From Myxococcales bacterium (GTDB lineage Bacteria > Myxococcota_A > Polyangia > Polyangiales > Ga0077539), in assembly GCA_013298625.1 (NCBI GenBank), contig JAAFIF010000049.1, forward strand, positions 1 through 64,000: 64,000 bases of DNA, read 5' to 3'. The translations under genes were made by a program, and so were the position numbers. Under the pieces are notes generated by a model. The model did no database searches, was not told where the DNA came from, and saw only the letters and a list, made by a program, of their open reading frames with translations. Shown one piece after another: positions 19,097 through 28,667 of the stretch. Each line of letters begins with the position of its first letter. Positions within the stretch are counted from its first letter, which is position 1.

Positions 19097-20848
19097 TCAA
19101 TGGTCGGCGCACAGCGCGATCCACCGTCCGTCGCGCGCGCGGGCGACGGACTCGATGCTCCATCCTTCGCCGACGGTGCGCGCGCTGAAGCTGCGGCCGC
19201 CGTCGCGCGAGGCGAGCAGCCTTCTTCCCTCCATGCACAGCGTGAGCTCTCCCGACGCGTGCTCGCTGAGGGCGTACACGAAGCGATCGCCGTCGAGCTT
19301 CGAGAGCGCGAACTGCCCGTCGGCGCCTCGCCGCGCGAACCACCCATGCGAGATCGCCATCCACACCGCGTCGCTGCCCGACGCGATCGCGAAGACGCGA
19401 CCCGCCCAGTGCTTCTCGAGCCCAGGGAGCTGCGCGCGCCCCCAGTCCACGCGCTCGAACGTCGCCCCGCGGTCCCTCGACACGAGCAGCGGCCCGAGCT
19501 GCCCGCTCGTCCACAGCGCGCCGCGCGCGTCCCACGCGCACTTGGGCCAGTCGCCGTTCTCGAGCTCGTGCTCGCGGGTGCCTCCTTCGTCGATGACCGT
19601 GATCGTGCCGCGCGTGCCCGCAGCGTGGGTCGAGCGCTCGGTGATCGCGAGCGCTCCGTCCGATGCGACCGAGACGTCTTCGATCGACGGCGACGCTGGC
19701 GCGAAGCGCTGCTGGTAGCGACCGTCGCGGTCGCGAGAGACCACGGCGCTTCGGCTCCAGATCACCAGCGAATCGCCCGGTCCTTGCGCGATCTTCCACG
19801 CGTCGCCGGGGGTGTGCTCCGCGCGGCCATCGATGGCCAGCCCGCGGCCGTCGATGGCCCACGTCCCGCCGTCCTCGCTCGAGGCGACCGGTCCCGCGGC
19901 GAGCCAGAGCGTGCCGTCTCGCGCGACGAAGACGCTGCCGTGCGCGCTGCGGTCGGCGTCCAAGACCGCGATCGGCTCGCTGCCGGGCGTCCAGCGCGCG
20001 ATCGTCGAGCCGAGCGAGAGCAAGCGCTGCGCGTCGAAGCCCACGATGGTGCGGGGGCTGTTGGTGCGCTCGCGAACGGCGCTCCACTGCGCGCCTTCGT
20101 CGTGCGAGACGAACACGTGCTGCTGGTCGTCAACCGCGACGACGAGCGAGCCCTCTGCCCACAGGGCGATCAGCGCTCTGCGCGTCTCGGGCCCGCGCGC
20201 CTGCCAGCTTCGGCCGTCGGTCGATCGTCGGCACAGCCCGCGAGGGCCGATGATCCACAGCGCGCCGTCGCGCGCGGCGAAGAGCGCCGTGATCGCGGAC
20301 TTGGTGCCCGCTTTACACGCTGTCCACCGCGCGCCGCCGTCGGTCGAGCGCAAGAGCGATCCCTTTTCGCCGGCGACGTAGACGCTCTGGTCCGCGGCCA
20401 CGCACAGCGCGGTCAGCGGGTGCTCGCACTCGATCGCGCGTCGCTCGAAGCGGCCGTCGCGCTCGACGAGCAGCGCGTTGTCGAAGCCGAGCGCCACGAA
20501 GCCGCTCGCGCTCGCGGCGACCGCGCGCACGATGCCCGATCCGTCGCAGTCGATCGGCGCGAAGGTGGACAAGTCTCGGGACACGCGCGCCGCCGCGCCA
20601 GGGCCCCCGACCAGCACCCTGCGCTCGGCGTCGATCGCGCAGCACGAGAGCTGCTGATGCGTGCGCGTGGCGATCAGCGACCAGCTTTGCCCGGCGTCGC
20701 GAGAGACGAGCAGCGTTCCGCTTTCGCCGCAGACGATCGCGGTCCCGTCGGCGGTGGCGCAGGCCGCGAGGTGGCGATTGGCAGGGGCGCCGCACAGGGG
20801 CTCGAACACGCCGTCGAGCGCGCTCGCTTCGTAGAGTCGAACAGCCAT
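19097..20848 (-). CDS. BNR/Asp-box beta-propeller protein (Ycf48-like)
   Basis: 583 residues made of repeating 40-60 residue blades with the Asp-box pattern: SRDAGQSW, STDGGARW, STDGRSW, SHDEGAQW, SEDGGTW, SRDRGATF and SRDGGRSF. It resembles sialidase-type or Ycf48-like propellers. No signal peptide is obvious from the chosen ATG (MAVRLYEAS), so the location is unclear. Asp-box propellers bind carbohydrate or act as assembly factors; no active-site Tyr/Glu/Arg triad was recognised, so an enzymatic sialidase is not claimed. The upstream extension to 20917 appears non-coding. Confidence 0.72.
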   Translation of the reverse strand: MAVRLYEASALDGVFEPLCGAPANRHLAACATADGTAIVCGESGTLLVSRDAGQSWSLIATRTHQQLSCCAIDAERRVLVGGPGAAARVSRDLSTFAPIDCDGSGIVRAVAASASGFVALGFDNALLVERDGRFERRAIECEHPLTALCVAADQSVYVAGEKGSLLRSTDGGARWTACKAGTKSAITALFAARDGALWIIGPRGLCRRSTDGRSWQARGPETRRALIALWAEGSLVVAVDDQQHVFVSHDEGAQWSAVRERTNSPRTIVGFDAQRLLSLGSTIARWTPGSEPIAVLDADRSAHGSVFVARDGTLWLAAGPVASSEDGGTWAIDGRGLAIDGRAEHTPGDAWKIAQGPGDSLVIWSRSAVVSRDRDGRYQQRFAPASPSIEDVSVASDGALAITERSTHAAGTRGTITVIDEGGTREHELENGDWPKCAWDARGALWTSGQLGPLLVSRDRGATFERVDWGRAQLPGLEKHWAGRVFAIASGSDAVWMAISHGWFARRGADGQFALSKLDGDRFVYALSEHASGELTLCMEGRRLLASRDGGRSFSARTVGEGWSIESVARARDGRWIALCADH

Positions 20849-21100
20849 CGCGCGGGACTGTATCCGATGCAACGCGCTGTGCACTCGCCTGGACACTTCG
20901 TGTGGCCCGCTGGGCAACGCGTCGCGCGCCGCGGTCGAGCTGTTCGCAGATGGTCAGCGAAATTGCAGCTCGTTGCGCGATGCGTGCGCGCTGGCACAGC
21001 GCCCGCAATGCACGTCCATCGAACGACGCTCACAGGCCCAGCCGATCACGGGCGAGGCCGATCGCGAGCCGTCGAGGACTCGAAAGAACTGAGGATCGCT
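20849..21100. other. Divergent intergenic region
   Basis: A 252-base region between the leftward propeller gene and the rightward Cys-rich lipoprotein gene. No convincing ORF, RNA or strong hairpin was seen. GAGG at 21091-21094 lies 6 bases before the GTG at 21101 and is the likely ribosome binding site of that gene. Confidence 0.5.
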
Positions 21101-22213
21101 GTGAAGAAGCAACGGCGCGCGACGCGCTCTGCCATGCTGCTCTGTGCCCACGCTGCGGTGGTGTTCTCCGCATGCTCGCCGCCGATCGGACCTTCCGACG
21201 CCAACGCGCAAGACGCCGCGATCGACTCGGCGACCAACGGCGATGGCGCTGCGGCGCCGGACGCGGCGGTCTCGTGCGTCGATGTGACGGGCGCGTGGGA
21301 GTGGACCGGAACCTGCTCGGATCCACGAGTTTCTATCGAACCGACGACGTGTCAGACGCAGACGGGCTGCACGGTGCGAGGCTTCTTGAGCGGAACGGGC
21401 AGCCTCGTCGGCAACGTGCTGACCAATCGGTATCGCGTCGCCCAGCACACGGTCGACGCGGTCGAGACGGTGACGTTCGACGGGGATCGCGCGACGATGG
21501 CCGTCACGGTCACCGCGCCGATTCGAGTGACGTGCACGGCGACGGGGCGGCGCGTGACCTTCGAGGGCGCGACGAGCTACTGCTGCGACGTCAACCGCGC
21601 GTCGTGTGGCGCGGGGGAGCGGTGTGTTCCGGTGACGGTGGGGACGAGCAACTTTGCCGCGACCGCGTGCATGCCGGACGGGACGACGCCGCTCGGCGGA
21701 GCGTGCATGCGGCAGATGGATCGGCTCGGCACGGACACCTGCGCGGGCAATCGCGTGTGCGCGAACCTGGGACAGCCATCGGTCACGCAGCGCGTGTGCG
21801 CTGCGACCTGCGCGAACGCGAGCGACTGCGGCGCCAACGAGATCTGCAGGCAGCTCGGCGACACGCCGCAGACGGGAATGTGTCGGCCTCGGTGCGCGCT
21901 GTTCGGCAGCGACTGCCAGCCGGCGGCGACGTGTCGGCCGGTGGTCGCGTGGGGAGCCACCAGCGATCGATCGATTCGCTGGGAGCCTCACTGCGAGTTC
22001 GCCGGGCCCCGCGCCGAGGGAATGGCGTGTCGCGACTCGTTCGAGTGCGCGGCGGACCTCGTGTGCGCGACGACCGCCGAGGGAGGAATCTGCCGTCGCG
22101 CGTGTGACGCGACCCACGCTTGCCCGGCGAATTTTCAGTGCACCGCTTTCAATGGCGGCGGCCCCGCGACGGTCACGAACGAGACGGGCTTGGGCGCATG
22201 CGACCCGATGTGA
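21101..22213 (+). CDS. Cys-rich lipoprotein with EGF-like/disulfide repeats
   Basis: 370 residues from a GTG start with GAGG 6 bases upstream. A signal peptide ends at VVFSAC (lipobox), followed by an Asn/Asp/Ala linker. The first 120 mature residues (VDVTGAWEWTGTCSD onward) form a beta-rich domain. The rest contains many Cys pairs in short repeats such as CAATCANASDCGANEIC and CRPRCALFGSDCQ, typical of disulfide-stabilised myxobacterial surface proteins. The stop overlaps the start of the next gene by 16 bases, so the two are coupled. Function is unknown. Confidence 0.75.
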   Translation: MKKQRRATRSAMLLCAHAAVVFSACSPPIGPSDANAQDAAIDSATNGDGAAAPDAAVSCVDVTGAWEWTGTCSDPRVSIEPTTCQTQTGCTVRGFLSGTGSLVGNVLTNRYRVAQHTVDAVETVTFDGDRATMAVTVTAPIRVTCTATGRRVTFEGATSYCCDVNRASCGAGERCVPVTVGTSNFAATACMPDGTTPLGGACMRQMDRLGTDTCAGNRVCANLGQPSVTQRVCAATCANASDCGANEICRQLGDTPQTGMCRPRCALFGSDCQPAATCRPVVAWGATSDRSIRWEPHCEFAGPRAEGMACRDSFECAADLVCATTAEGGICRRACDATHACPANFQCTAFNGGGPATVTNETGLGACDPM

Positions 22214-24366
22214 GCTCGGCGCGACCGTTCGGCGTGCTGCGCTGGGCGAGCGCAGCGTTCGCGCTCGGCGCGTGCGGAGGAGGCAGCGCGCCGGTCGACG
22301 CAGCCGCGGCGCAGGACGCGGACAGCGCGTCGATCGCCGTCGAGGACGCGAGCGACGCCCCTCTCGTGGATGCGTGCGTCCCGCGCTGCGAGGGCGTCGA
22401 GTGCGGTGACGACGGGTGCGGAGGCCTCTGCGGAGCGTGCCCGATCTCGCTCACGTGCAACGCCGGTCGCTGCGGAATCGCCGATGGCGGCTGCGCCGTG
22501 GGCGCATCGCGCGAGTGCTACACGGCCCCTTCGGAGACGCTCGGCGTGGGGCGGTGCCGCGCCGGCGCGCAGACGTGCGGGCCGCTCGGCGCGTGGGACA
22601 GGGGATGCGCTGGCGAGGTCCGGCCCGTCGCAGAGCGGTGCGGCAACGAGGTCGACGACGACTGTGACGGCGCGGTGGACGAGTCGTGCGAGCCCGTCGA
22701 GACCGCGACGGTGAGCGGGAGGGTGAGCTTCGAGCGCCGACGCAGCAACGCGGCGCGGACCGGCTGGGGCGCGCTCGAGACCGTCGGTGCCGGTGGCTTC
22801 GCGGTGTACGCGATGCGCGGGGACGCGATGGTCGGCTCCACGGTGACCAGCGTCGTCGCGGGCGACGAGGGAAAGTTCTCGCTGCGCGTCCCGACCGCGC
22901 TGCGGCCAGACGATCGCATCGTGGTGTCCGCGGTGATGGAGGGCGAGACGGGCGCGCTCGACCTCGCGCTCGTGTCACCGGGGCTCGCGCGCGGGGCGTG
23001 GCCGGAGTTTCGTCGCTCGACCGCCGAGGCGCCGCGCGCGTGGAGCTGGTCGTGGAAGACCAGCGAAATAGTCGGCGAAGCGATGGATCTGCACATCGCC
23101 GAGCGAGAGGGCTCTGGCGTCGCGAGCGTGTTCGACGTGGCGCGCAGGACCGTCGTGGCGGCGCGACGCGCGTTCAGCGACCGGCCGAAGCGGTCGCTCG
23201 TGGTGTGGATGGCGCCGGGCGTCGAGTGGTCGTGTGGGGCCTGCTGCACAAGCGTGGCCGCAGACGTGTTCGGCCAGTGGTTCGAGGGACAGATCGCGTT
23301 TCCTTCGGGCGCGGACGAGACGCAGTGGTCCGACTCCGTGGTGGCGCACGAGGTCGGTCACTGGGTGATGAACAGCTACGGCGTCTCGCCGCGCGAGGGC
23401 GGCGCGCACTCGGCCAACATGCCGCTGGCGCCGGGGCTCGCGTGGTCCGAGGGCTACGCGACCTGGTTCGGCGCGGTGGTTCGCAACGACCCCGTCTACC
23501 TCGATCGCCAAGGCGGAACGACGTTCTGGCTCGACATCGCCGCCCGTCGGTTCGCTCGAGGCTCGACCGAGATCACTCCGTGGACGCGGCCCGACCCTCG
23601 CGCCGGGCTCTTGCAGGGCCTCTCCGAGACGGAGGTCTCTGCGATCCTGTGGGCGATCGACCCGACGGGCTCGCGCGACGCGCTGCACCGCGCGTTCGTC
23701 AGCCCGCGCATGATGGAGCGCCCGTTCGCGCGCGGATACATCTCGGCGTTCAACGGCAGCACCCCCGTCCTGCCGGACTTTCTCGACGCGCTCGCGTGCG
23801 CCGGGACGAGCGCGGCGGTCATCGACAGCGCCACGCGCGGCGACTATCCGTATCCGTCTCGGGCGCCGGATTGCCGCGTGGGATCGCGTGGGATGAGCGC
23901 TCCGCTCGACGTCTCGCTGCGGCTCGAAGGGGCCCCCGAGCGCGCTCCCGACGGAAGCCTCCGCGCCACGCTCGTCGCTCGCGCCGTGCAGCACGCGTGG
24001 CTGCCCTCGCCGATCCGCGCGGCCATCACGCTTCCCTCGACGGCGCGCATCGACGGCGCGACGTCGTGGCGGATCGACGCGGCCGGGCCCGAGACCGTGA
24101 GCGAGCGTCGGTTCTCTGTGCGCTACCTCGATGCGACGACGGAGCCGCTGGCGCTCACCGTGAGCGCGCGGGACGAGTCGATGGGCGCGCACGGCGAGGC
24201 GCGCTTTCGATGGGGCGCCGACGAACCGCTGATCGCCACGGTCGACGCCGACGGCCCAACGCTCGTCGTGCGCGGTCGAGGCGTGGGGCGCTCGGTCTCG
24301 ATGCGTCCGCGCGACGCGACGCTCATCCGCGGCCGCGAGGTCGGGGTAGATCGTAGCGCTCGATGA
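22198..24366 (+). CDS. Zincin-like secreted lipoprotein with MopE-type metal motif
   Basis: 722 residues starting MRPDVSSARPFGV, with a signal ending ALGAC. In order it shows a Cys-rich module (CVPRCEGVECGDDGCGG), also found at 2225; a MopE-like motif CGNEVDDDCDGAVDESCE; a beta-sandwich-like region; and a peptidase-like domain near 380-580 with the zincin motif VAHEVGHWVMNSYG. The domain continues with SEGYATWFGAVV, whose Glu is a candidate third ligand. A C-terminal beta-sandwich-like region follows. It is probably an extracellular or surface metalloprotease, but substrate and activity are untested. Its 3' end overlaps the convergent sigma-54 activator by 44 bases. Confidence 0.75.
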   Translation: MRPDVSSARPFGVLRWASAAFALGACGGGSAPVDAAAAQDADSASIAVEDASDAPLVDACVPRCEGVECGDDGCGGLCGACPISLTCNAGRCGIADGGCAVGASRECYTAPSETLGVGRCRAGAQTCGPLGAWDRGCAGEVRPVAERCGNEVDDDCDGAVDESCEPVETATVSGRVSFERRRSNAARTGWGALETVGAGGFAVYAMRGDAMVGSTVTSVVAGDEGKFSLRVPTALRPDDRIVVSAVMEGETGALDLALVSPGLARGAWPEFRRSTAEAPRAWSWSWKTSEIVGEAMDLHIAEREGSGVASVFDVARRTVVAARRAFSDRPKRSLVVWMAPGVEWSCGACCTSVAADVFGQWFEGQIAFPSGADETQWSDSVVAHEVGHWVMNSYGVSPREGGAHSANMPLAPGLAWSEGYATWFGAVVRNDPVYLDRQGGTTFWLDIAARRFARGSTEITPWTRPDPRAGLLQGLSETEVSAILWAIDPTGSRDALHRAFVSPRMMERPFARGYISAFNGSTPVLPDFLDALACAGTSAAVIDSATRGDYPYPSRAPDCRVGSRGMSAPLDVSLRLEGAPERAPDGSLRATLVARAVQHAWLPSPIRAAITLPSTARIDGATSWRIDAAGPETVSERRFSVRYLDATTEPLALTVSARDESMGAHGEARFRWGADEPLIATVDADGPTLVVRGRGVGRSVSMRPRDATLIRGREVGVDRSAR

Positions 24367-26065
24367 GGTTGACGATCTGGCTGCGAGAGATCCCGAGCAC
24401 TTCGGCGGCGCGCGTCTGGTTGTGCTGACAGTGATCGAGCACGCGACGGACGTGATCTCTCTCTGCGTCGGCCTTCACTTCGGCGAGCGTGCGCAGCGCG
24501 TCGGGGGCCTCTGCGTCGTTGGTCCTCGCTCGGCTGACGGCGCGCAGCTTGCTCACCGACAAGTGCTCGGGGTTGATCACTGTCCCGTCCGCGAGGATGA
24601 GCGCGCGGGTCATCTCGTTGCGCAGCTCGCGAACGTTGCCAGGCCAGCGGTGTTGTCGCAGCAGGACCGCGGCCTCGCGCGAGAGCGTCGGCGCTGTCCG
24701 CCCTGCCTTTTCAGCGGCGATCGTCAAGAACCGCGTCGCGAGGGGGATGATCTCGCCGACGCGCTCTCGAAGCGGCGGGATCTGCAGCGAGAAGCCGTTG
24801 AGCCGAAAGAACAGGTCCCCTCGAAAGCCGCCGGAGTCGACGGCGCGCTCGAGGTCGCGGTTGGTCGCGGCGACGAAGCGAACGTCGATCGGACGCTCGT
24901 CCACGGCGCCCACGCGCCGCACCTTTCGCTCTTCGATCGCGCGCAGCAGCTTGGCCTGCACGGTCGGGGGGAGCTCGCCGACTTCGTCGAAGAAGACCGT
25001 TCCGCCTTCGGCCGACTCGAGCAGCCCCGCGCGCGCCGTCGCCGCGCCGGTGAAGGCGCCCTTCTCGTAGCCGAACAGCTCTGCCTCGACGAGCGTGTCC
25101 GCGAACGCCGCGCAGTTGACCGCGCGAAACGGCTTCGCAGCGCGCGGCGAGCGCCGGTGAATCTCCGACGCGAAGACCTCTTTTCCGGTGCCCATCTCGC
25201 CGAGCAAGAGCACCGAGACGTCCGCCGCTGCGACGCGCGACAGCAGCTTGTAGAGCGCGTGCATCGCCGGGTCTTCGACGACGATGTCTCGCGATGTGCT
25301 TGCCTCGTCGCCGCGCTCGGAGAGCGCGCGATCGAGCCGCTCGATGAGCGCGTCCGGCGTGCGCCCGTCGCGCGGAAACGTCGCCGTCCCGACGCGCGTC
25401 GCGTACCCGGCCTCTGCGAGCGCGGCGCGGATCGCGTCCAGCCGATCGCTCGCGTCGGCCGTGTCGAACAGCAGCTCGTACTGCTGAGGTCCGTACCACG
25501 CGAGCACCTCTGGCGCTGTGAGCGCAGCGGCCAGAGTCGCGTCGAAGCCCGCGTCGGCTGGGCTGTCTACGCACAAGCGCGCGATCGTGAAGCGCGTCGA
25601 TCGCTGGCTCTCGCCTCGGACGCACTCGTCGGCGAGCCGCGCTTCGAAGTACTCGTGCGTGCGCAGCGAAGCTGGCGCCAGCGCGACCGATGAGCGCGCG
25701 CGGCCTTGGATCATGCATGCCACGCGGCCAAACTGGATCTCGTCCCCCAGCAGCACGTCGACGCGCTGACCGGGTTCGACCGTGACGCCCCGCACTCGGG
25801 TCTTGTTGGCGCTGCCGAGGTCCTCGACCTGAATCGTTCGCCCCACGTGGATGGCCGCGTGCGATCGCGAGACCGTCGGCGCGTCGATCACGATGTCGCT
25901 GCCGTTTCCACGGCCGACGATCATCGTGCGTCCTTCGGACAACGGGACGCACGCCATGCTCTCGCCAAACACATAGAGCGATCTGCGCGCGGTCTCTTCG
26001 CGGTCCGCCGCGACGGCGGTGTTCTTCACGGTCTCGATGGCGGCGCGGGTCTTTTCGATGCTCAT
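24323..26065 (-). CDS. Sigma-54 activator with FHA and GGDEF-like domains (FHA-AAA-Fis)
   Basis: 580 residues. The N-terminal FHA domain (about 45-118) has MIVGRGNGSDIVIDA, VSRSHAAI and GSANKTRVRG and should bind phosphothreonine. Residues about 135-255 resemble a degenerate GGDEF cyclase fold; the site motif is replaced by WYGPQQYELLF and the tail VGTATFPRDG is retained. The AAA+ domain has LLGEMGTGKE (Walker A, 289-296), GAFTGA (336-341, sigma-54 contact) and FDEVGELP. A Fis helix-turn-helix (VLGISRSQIVNLIERY) closes the protein. It is divergent from a Ser/Thr kinase, a plausible source of the phosphothreonine signal. Confidence 0.92.
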   Translation of the reverse strand: MSIEKTRAAIETVKNTAVAADREETARRSLYVFGESMACVPLSEGRTMIVGRGNGSDIVIDAPTVSRSHAAIHVGRTIQVEDLGSANKTRVRGVTVEPGQRVDVLLGDEIQFGRVACMIQGRARSSVALAPASLRTHEYFEARLADECVRGESQRSTRFTIARLCVDSPADAGFDATLAAALTAPEVLAWYGPQQYELLFDTADASDRLDAIRAALAEAGYATRVGTATFPRDGRTPDALIERLDRALSERGDEASTSRDIVVEDPAMHALYKLLSRVAAADVSVLLLGEMGTGKEVFASEIHRRSPRAAKPFRAVNCAAFADTLVEAELFGYEKGAFTGAATARAGLLESAEGGTVFFDEVGELPPTVQAKLLRAIEERKVRRVGAVDERPIDVRFVAATNRDLERAVDSGGFRGDLFFRLNGFSLQIPPLRERVGEIIPLATRFLTIAAEKAGRTAPTLSREAAVLLRQHRWPGNVRELRNEMTRALILADGTVINPEHLSVSKLRAVSRARTNDAEAPDALRTLAEVKADAERDHVRRVLDHCQHNQTRAAEVLGISRSQIVNLIERYDLPRPRGRG

Positions 26066-26180
26066 GTTCGGCGATGGCGCCTCGGGCTCGAGTGCGCCGC
26101 TCCGCTCGCCGAAAGGATCGCTTCTCTCTGGGCGCGATGTCCATCGCTCCCGAAGGCGATCGCGCGATACGCTGCGGCGC

Positions 26181-28667
26181 ATGAGCGTTGGCGAGCGCAA
26201 GCCAGGCGCCGAGCTCGCGACGATCGTGGTCGACGACGACGACCCGCGCGCCGCGGACGCGAGCAGGTCCGATCGCGTGGCGCTTCCCGGGCGGTACGTC
26301 GATCTGGGCACAGTTGGCAGCGGGTCGTTTGGCGAGGTTCGACGCGCTCGAGACGTCGCGCTCGACCGGGTGGTTGTGCTCAAGCTCTTGCGGCCAGAGC
26401 ACGTGCGAGACTCCTTGGTCCGCTGGCGATTCAGCGCCGAAGTGCGCGTGACGGCCGCGCTTCAGCACCCCGGCGTCGTGCCCGTGTACGACCACGGCGA
26501 GCTCGCGGACGGGACGCTCTGGTACGCGATGAAAGAGGTCCGCGGACGGACGTTCGGCGCGATCTTGAATGAGCTTCGAGGCGCTTCAGCGGGCGGCTCG
26601 GGGTGGACGTTTCGTCGCTTGATCGAGGCGTTTGCGCGCGTCGCGCAGACGATCGCGTTCGCGCACGCGCGGGGCGTGATCCACCGCGACCTCAAGCCCG
26701 AGAACCTCATGGCCGGTGAGTTCGGCGAGGTGCTGGTGATGGACTGGGGCCTCGCCGCGAAGCTCGACGAGACCGCGCCAAACGAGCCGCGAGACGCCTC
26801 TCCGACCAACGCTGCGGACGCCGCGCTCACGCGCGCAGGCGACGTGCTCGGAACCCCAGCGTACATGCCGCGCGAGCAGGCGCTCGGGGCCCGCGCGCAG
26901 CACGGAAGGCACAGCGATGTGTACTCGCTCGGGGCGATCTTGTTTCATGTCCTCACGGGCGGGCCGCCCTTCGTCGGGTCCGCCCGTGATGTGATCGCGC
27001 AGCTGCTGCGAGAGCCGCCGCCGACGGTCAGCTCTGCGCTCGACGACGATCGACGCGAGCTCGTGCCCGCTGAGCTCTGCGCTGCGTGCGAGCGCGCGAT
27101 GCGCGTCGAACCTTCCGAACGCGGCAGCGCAGAGCAGCTCGCCGAGGCCGTAGTCGCGTGGCTCGACGGCGCAAACAAGCGCGAGCGCGCCCTCGCGGCC
27201 CTGTCGATCGCCCGCGCGCGAGAGCCCGAGATCGCTCGCCTCCGCGCGATCGCCGCCGAGGCGACGGACGCAGCGCGCGCGCGCTGGTCGACGCTGCGCG
27301 CGTACGACCCTGTCGATGCGAAGCGGCCCGCGTGGGAGCTCGAGGACGGCGCCGAGCGGGCTCGCCGCGACGCTGCGATCGAAGAGGCGCAGTGGCTCGA
27401 GGCCGTGCACGGGGCGCTCACCGTCGACCCGTCGCTGCCCGAGGCGCGCGACGCGCTCGCGCAGCACTACCGCGACGCCCTGTGCGACGCCGAGCGCGCA
27501 GGATCCATCGAGGACGCGGCGCGCTTCGAGGCGCTTCTTCGCGCAAACGACCGTGGAATTCACAGGGCGTTTCTCATCGGTGAGGGCTCGCTCTCGCTGC
27601 GCACCGAGCCTGCGGGCGCGCGCGTGACGGTCTCGCGCTTCGCGCTGCGCGATCGTCGGTTGGTCGCGGACGAGCCGCGCGAGCTCGCGGCCACGACGCC
27701 GCTCTTCGACCATCGTTTGCCGTTCGGAAGCTATCTGCTCGAGCTCTGCGCCGAGGGCTGCGCGCCAGTGCGCTACCCGATCGAAGTGGCGCGGGACGGC
27801 CGTTGGATCAGCGCGCCGGATGATGGCGACGAGCCGTGGCCGATCGAGCTCCCGGCCGCGCGCACGCTGGGCGAGCGAGACGTGTGGATCGCAGGCGGCT
27901 GGGCGTGGCTCGGCGGGGATCCGAGCGCGCCGGACTCGCTCTCGCGGCGGCGTGTGTGGATCGACTCGTTTGTTCTTCGTCGCGACCCGGTGACGGTGGG
28001 GGAGTACCTCGTGTTCTGCGACGATCTGGCGGCGCGTGGGCGGCTCGACGAGGCGCTGGCGCATCGGCCGACGGCGCCGCTGCGGGCGAAGAGCGACGGG
28101 ACCGAGTCGCCGTTTGTGCTGCAAAACAACGGGCGCTTTGAAATCGTGGGCGACGAGCTCTGGGCGCCAGACGTCCCCGTCGTGTCGGTCACGTGGCGCG
28201 CTGCGATGGCGTACGCGCGGTGGTACGCCGAGCGGACGGGTCTGCCGTGGCGGCTGCCCGACGAGCTCGAGCGAGAGAAGGCCGCGCGCGGCGTCGACGG
28301 CAGGCTCTGGCCCTGGGGCCATCACGGAGACCCGAGCTTCGCGTGCGTGCTCGAAGGGCATCGCGACGAGCCGCGGCGCGAGCCGATCGGCGCGCATCCT
28401 TTGGACGTGAGCGTCTACGGCGTCCGCGGCCTCGCGGGAAACACTCACGACTGGTGCGCCAACGTCTGGCGACACGACGGCCCCACGATCCGTGACGGGC
28501 GGCTGGTGCTCGAGCGCGCGGACGACGACGACCCCGAGTTTCGTGCGATCCGCGGCGGGGCGTGGAGTCAGCCGTTCAACGGCAGCCGCGCGGCGGCGCG
28601 CTTCGGAGCGCGGCCCGAGCTCGGTCGACGGAGCATCGGGTTTCGGCTCGCGCGGTCACCGCGATAG
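26181..28667 (+). CDS. Ser/Thr kinase fused to FGE-sulfatase-like domain
   Basis: 828 residues. The kinase (about 40-300) shows GSGSFGEV, Lys68 in VVLKLL, HRDLKPEN (168-175) and DWG instead of DFG (188-190). A long helical region (about 330-560) is followed by a formylglycine-generating-enzyme/EgtB-like domain (about 565-828). That domain has VSVTWRAAMAYARWYAERTG, LPWRLPDE, LAGNTHDWCANVW, AIRGGAWSQPF and SIGFRLAR. The catalytic Cys pair of true formylglycine enzymes is absent near RGGAW, so the domain is more likely for binding. No transmembrane segment is seen. It is divergent from the FHA activator gene and its 3' end overlaps the caspase-like gene by 12 bases. Confidence 0.88.
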   Translation: MSVGERKPGAELATIVVDDDDPRAADASRSDRVALPGRYVDLGTVGSGSFGEVRRARDVALDRVVVLKLLRPEHVRDSLVRWRFSAEVRVTAALQHPGVVPVYDHGELADGTLWYAMKEVRGRTFGAILNELRGASAGGSGWTFRRLIEAFARVAQTIAFAHARGVIHRDLKPENLMAGEFGEVLVMDWGLAAKLDETAPNEPRDASPTNAADAALTRAGDVLGTPAYMPREQALGARAQHGRHSDVYSLGAILFHVLTGGPPFVGSARDVIAQLLREPPPTVSSALDDDRRELVPAELCAACERAMRVEPSERGSAEQLAEAVVAWLDGANKRERALAALSIARAREPEIARLRAIAAEATDAARARWSTLRAYDPVDAKRPAWELEDGAERARRDAAIEEAQWLEAVHGALTVDPSLPEARDALAQHYRDALCDAERAGSIEDAARFEALLRANDRGIHRAFLIGEGSLSLRTEPAGARVTVSRFALRDRRLVADEPRELAATTPLFDHRLPFGSYLLELCAEGCAPVRYPIEVARDGRWISAPDDGDEPWPIELPAARTLGERDVWIAGGWAWLGGDPSAPDSLSRRRVWIDSFVLRRDPVTVGEYLVFCDDLAARGRLDEALAHRPTAPLRAKSDGTESPFVLQNNGRFEIVGDELWAPDVPVVSVTWRAAMAYARWYAERTGLPWRLPDELEREKAARGVDGRLWPWGHHGDPSFACVLEGHRDEPRREPIGAHPLDVSVYGVRGLAGNTHDWCANVWRHDGPTIRDGRLVLERADDDDPEFRAIRGGAWSQPFNGSRAAARFGARPELGRRSIGFRLARSPR

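Noticed and set aside
18800-21100. Extension of the Cys-rich lipoprotein gene to a start at 18800
   Set aside because: The upstream part is antisense to the propeller and lipoprotein genes and looks non-coding. The signal peptide begins at GTG 21101, which has a ribosome binding site.
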